A stretch of 32,183 bases of DNA from Claveliimonas ammoniilytica (GTDB lineage: Bacteria; Bacillota; Clostridia; Lachnospirales; Lachnospiraceae), in NCBI RefSeq assembly GCF_025567415.1, contig NZ_JAOQJV010000022.1, forward strand, positions 1-32,183. Reading direction: 5' to 3'. The translations under genes and the position numbers were made by a program. Within the stretch, counting starts at the first letter, position 1. Each line of letters opens with the position of its first letter. Under the pieces are notes generated by a model. It saw only the letters and a program-made list of their open reading frames with translations, had not been told where the DNA came from and did no database searches. Of this stretch, positions 31,133 to 32,183 are shown one piece after another.

Positions 31133-32183
31133 ATGGACACAAAAAAAAGACTGATCTATTTGATCATCGGACCTGTCCTGTTTGCGATCGCTTCAGTGGC
31201 ACTGAAGGGTGCGCTTGGAGGACTTGGAGCAATGGCAATCGGTACTTTGTTATGGATGGTATTCTGGTGGGCAACACAGCCAGTCAGCCTGACAGTTACA
31301 GCATTCCTTCCGGTTGGTATTAACGCATTGTTCGGTATGGTAGAACAGAGCGGAGTTATCGCTCAGTATGCATCAGGAAGTATCATCCTGATCTTTGGTT
31401 CTTGCTTACTTACAATTCCGTGGGCAACAACAGGGCTTGACAGACGAGTTGCCCTGAAGGTTCTTTCATTAGTAGGACCTTCCATGAAATCACAGATTAC
31501 CGTATGGCTGCTTGCAAGTATGATCTTCTCATCCTGCCTGCCTAACGTAGCTGTATGTGCATTGTTTACACCAATCGCTGTGGCTATGATCCACGCAGCA
31601 GGATATGAGGATATCAAGAAAGCAGCTCCGGCAGTTCCGATTCTTCTCTGTATTGGATGGGGAGCCGGACTTGGTGGTGTAGGTTCTCCACTCGGTGGAG
31701 CCATGAACGTAGCTGCTATTTCCTTCTTCCAGGAGCTATCAGGACATGAGTTCATGTATGTAGACTGGATCGTACGCATCCTTCCGTTCTTTATCCTGAC
31801 AGCAATTGTTACACTTTTACTGATGTTCTTCTTCTTCACTCGTAAAGGTGAGAAGCTGGAAGGAACAAAGGATTACTTTGAGAAAGCTTATGCAGAGCTC
31901 GGAACTATGAAGAGAGACGAAAAGATCTGTGGAACATTGTTCCTGTTAGCTATGATTGGTGCATTTGCTCGACCACTGTTTGCAAAGGCACTTCCATCAC
32001 TGGAGCCTGCTTACATTTTCGCAATCCTTGGTGCATTGTCATTCGTTATCACATCAGCTGATAAGAAGAACCCGATCCTTACATGGGAACATGCGCAGAA
32101 AAATATGCTGTGGGGCATGATGCTTCTGTTCGGTGGCGGTCTTGCACTTGGTAATATCGTAAATGGTTCAGGAGCCGGAGCAG
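31133..32183 (+). CDS. SLC13/DASS-type anion:Na+ symporter (3' end outside the window)
   Basis: An open frame from ATG 31133 runs unbroken to the right edge, giving about 350 residues without a stop. AAAAGGAG (31117-31124) lies 8 bp upstream. The protein is highly hydrophobic. Paired anion/Na+-site motifs are visible: SSCLPNVAV (133-141) and GSPLGGAMN (184-192), which resemble the two S-N-T/G-x-P-x-N regions of the divalent anion:Na+ symporter family. Members import dicarboxylates, citrate or sulfate with Na+; the substrate cannot be named. It is preceded by its own promoter and a terminator, downstream of two regulators and a hydrolase. Confidence 0.85.
   Translation, partial: MDTKKRLIYLIIGPVLFAIASVALKGALGGLGAMAIGTLLWMVFWWATQPVSLTVTAFLPVGINALFGMVEQSGVIAQYASGSIILIFGSCLLTIPWATTGLDRRVALKVLSLVGPSMKSQITVWLLASMIFSSCLPNVAVCALFTPIAVAMIHAAGYEDIKKAAPAVPILLCIGWGAGLGGVGSPLGGAMNVAAISFFQELSGHEFMYVDWIVRILPFFILTAIVTLLLMFFFFTRKGEKLEGTKDYFEKAYAELGTMKRDEKICGTLFLLAMIGAFARPLFAKALPSLEPAYIFAILGALSFVITSADKKNPILTWEHAQKNMLWGMMLLFGGGLALGNIVNGSGAGA

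Noticed and set aside
31363..31839. A 158-codon minus-strand frame
   Set aside because: It is antisense to the SLC13-type gene, whose own frame is open from a good ribosome site to the edge and has family motifs.
1..32183. Mobile elements, prophage, tRNA or rRNA genes
   Set aside because: No transposase, integrase, phage structural gene or RNA-gene signature was found in either strand.

Overview
The window looks like chromosomal DNA of a low-to-moderate GC Firmicute, most probably a gut Lachnospiraceae (Clostridia). The pointers are strong AGGAGG-type ribosome sites, two T-box leaders, a seven-gene trp operon in the order E-G-D-C-F-B-A, a V/A-type ATPase operon, a C_GCAxxG_C_C redox protein and KdpD/KdpE-like regulators. 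I see no rRNA, tRNA, CRISPR array, insertion sequence or phage gene.

Layout. (1) 31-1540, minus strand: a BASS-family transporter behind a T-box leader whose best specifier is ATC (Ile). (2) 1722-8927, plus: a V/A-type ATPase operon E-DUF2764-A-B-D-I-K. It has no recognisable C, F or G gene, and its K subunit carries the residues that bind Na+ in the Enterococcus hirae enzyme. (3) 8976-11886, plus: a TIR-domain protein with a large C-terminal part I do not recognise, then an inositol-monophosphatase-family gene 20 bp downstream, closed by a terminator whose loop holds the stop codon. (4) 11957-13667, minus: a purine-type phosphoribosyltransferase and an NCS2-like permease. (5) 13972-15782, plus: a C_GCAxxG_C_C protein and an AGCS amino-acid:cation symporter. 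(6) 15796-22845, plus: a consensus promoter, a Trp-specific T-box, about 145 bp of tandem hairpins, and trpEGDCFBA. (7) 22843-27428, plus: TrkH/KtrB, KtrA, a KdpD-like kinase without the KdpD N-terminal domains, and a KdpE-like regulator, preceded by a direct repeat and bracketed by two terminators with the same stem. (8) 27560-32183, plus: a UPF0303 protein, a LuxR-type and an IclR-type regulator, an SGNH hydrolase, and the 5' part of an SLC13/DASS-type anion symporter that runs off the right edge.

How it works together. Most genes concern ion gradients and nutrient uptake. The ATPase is probably Na+-coupled, and the BASS, AGCS and SLC13 families typically use Na+ gradients, so a shared sodium economy is a reasonable inference. 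Two units are probably controlled by tRNA charging (Ile for the BASS gene, Trp for trp). The K+ module carries its own two-component regulator.

The best candidates for something undescribed are the TIR/IMPase-family pair, the BASS gene under a probable Ile T-box, the hairpin array between the trp T-box terminator and trpE, and the repeat-controlled Ktr-KdpDE-like module.
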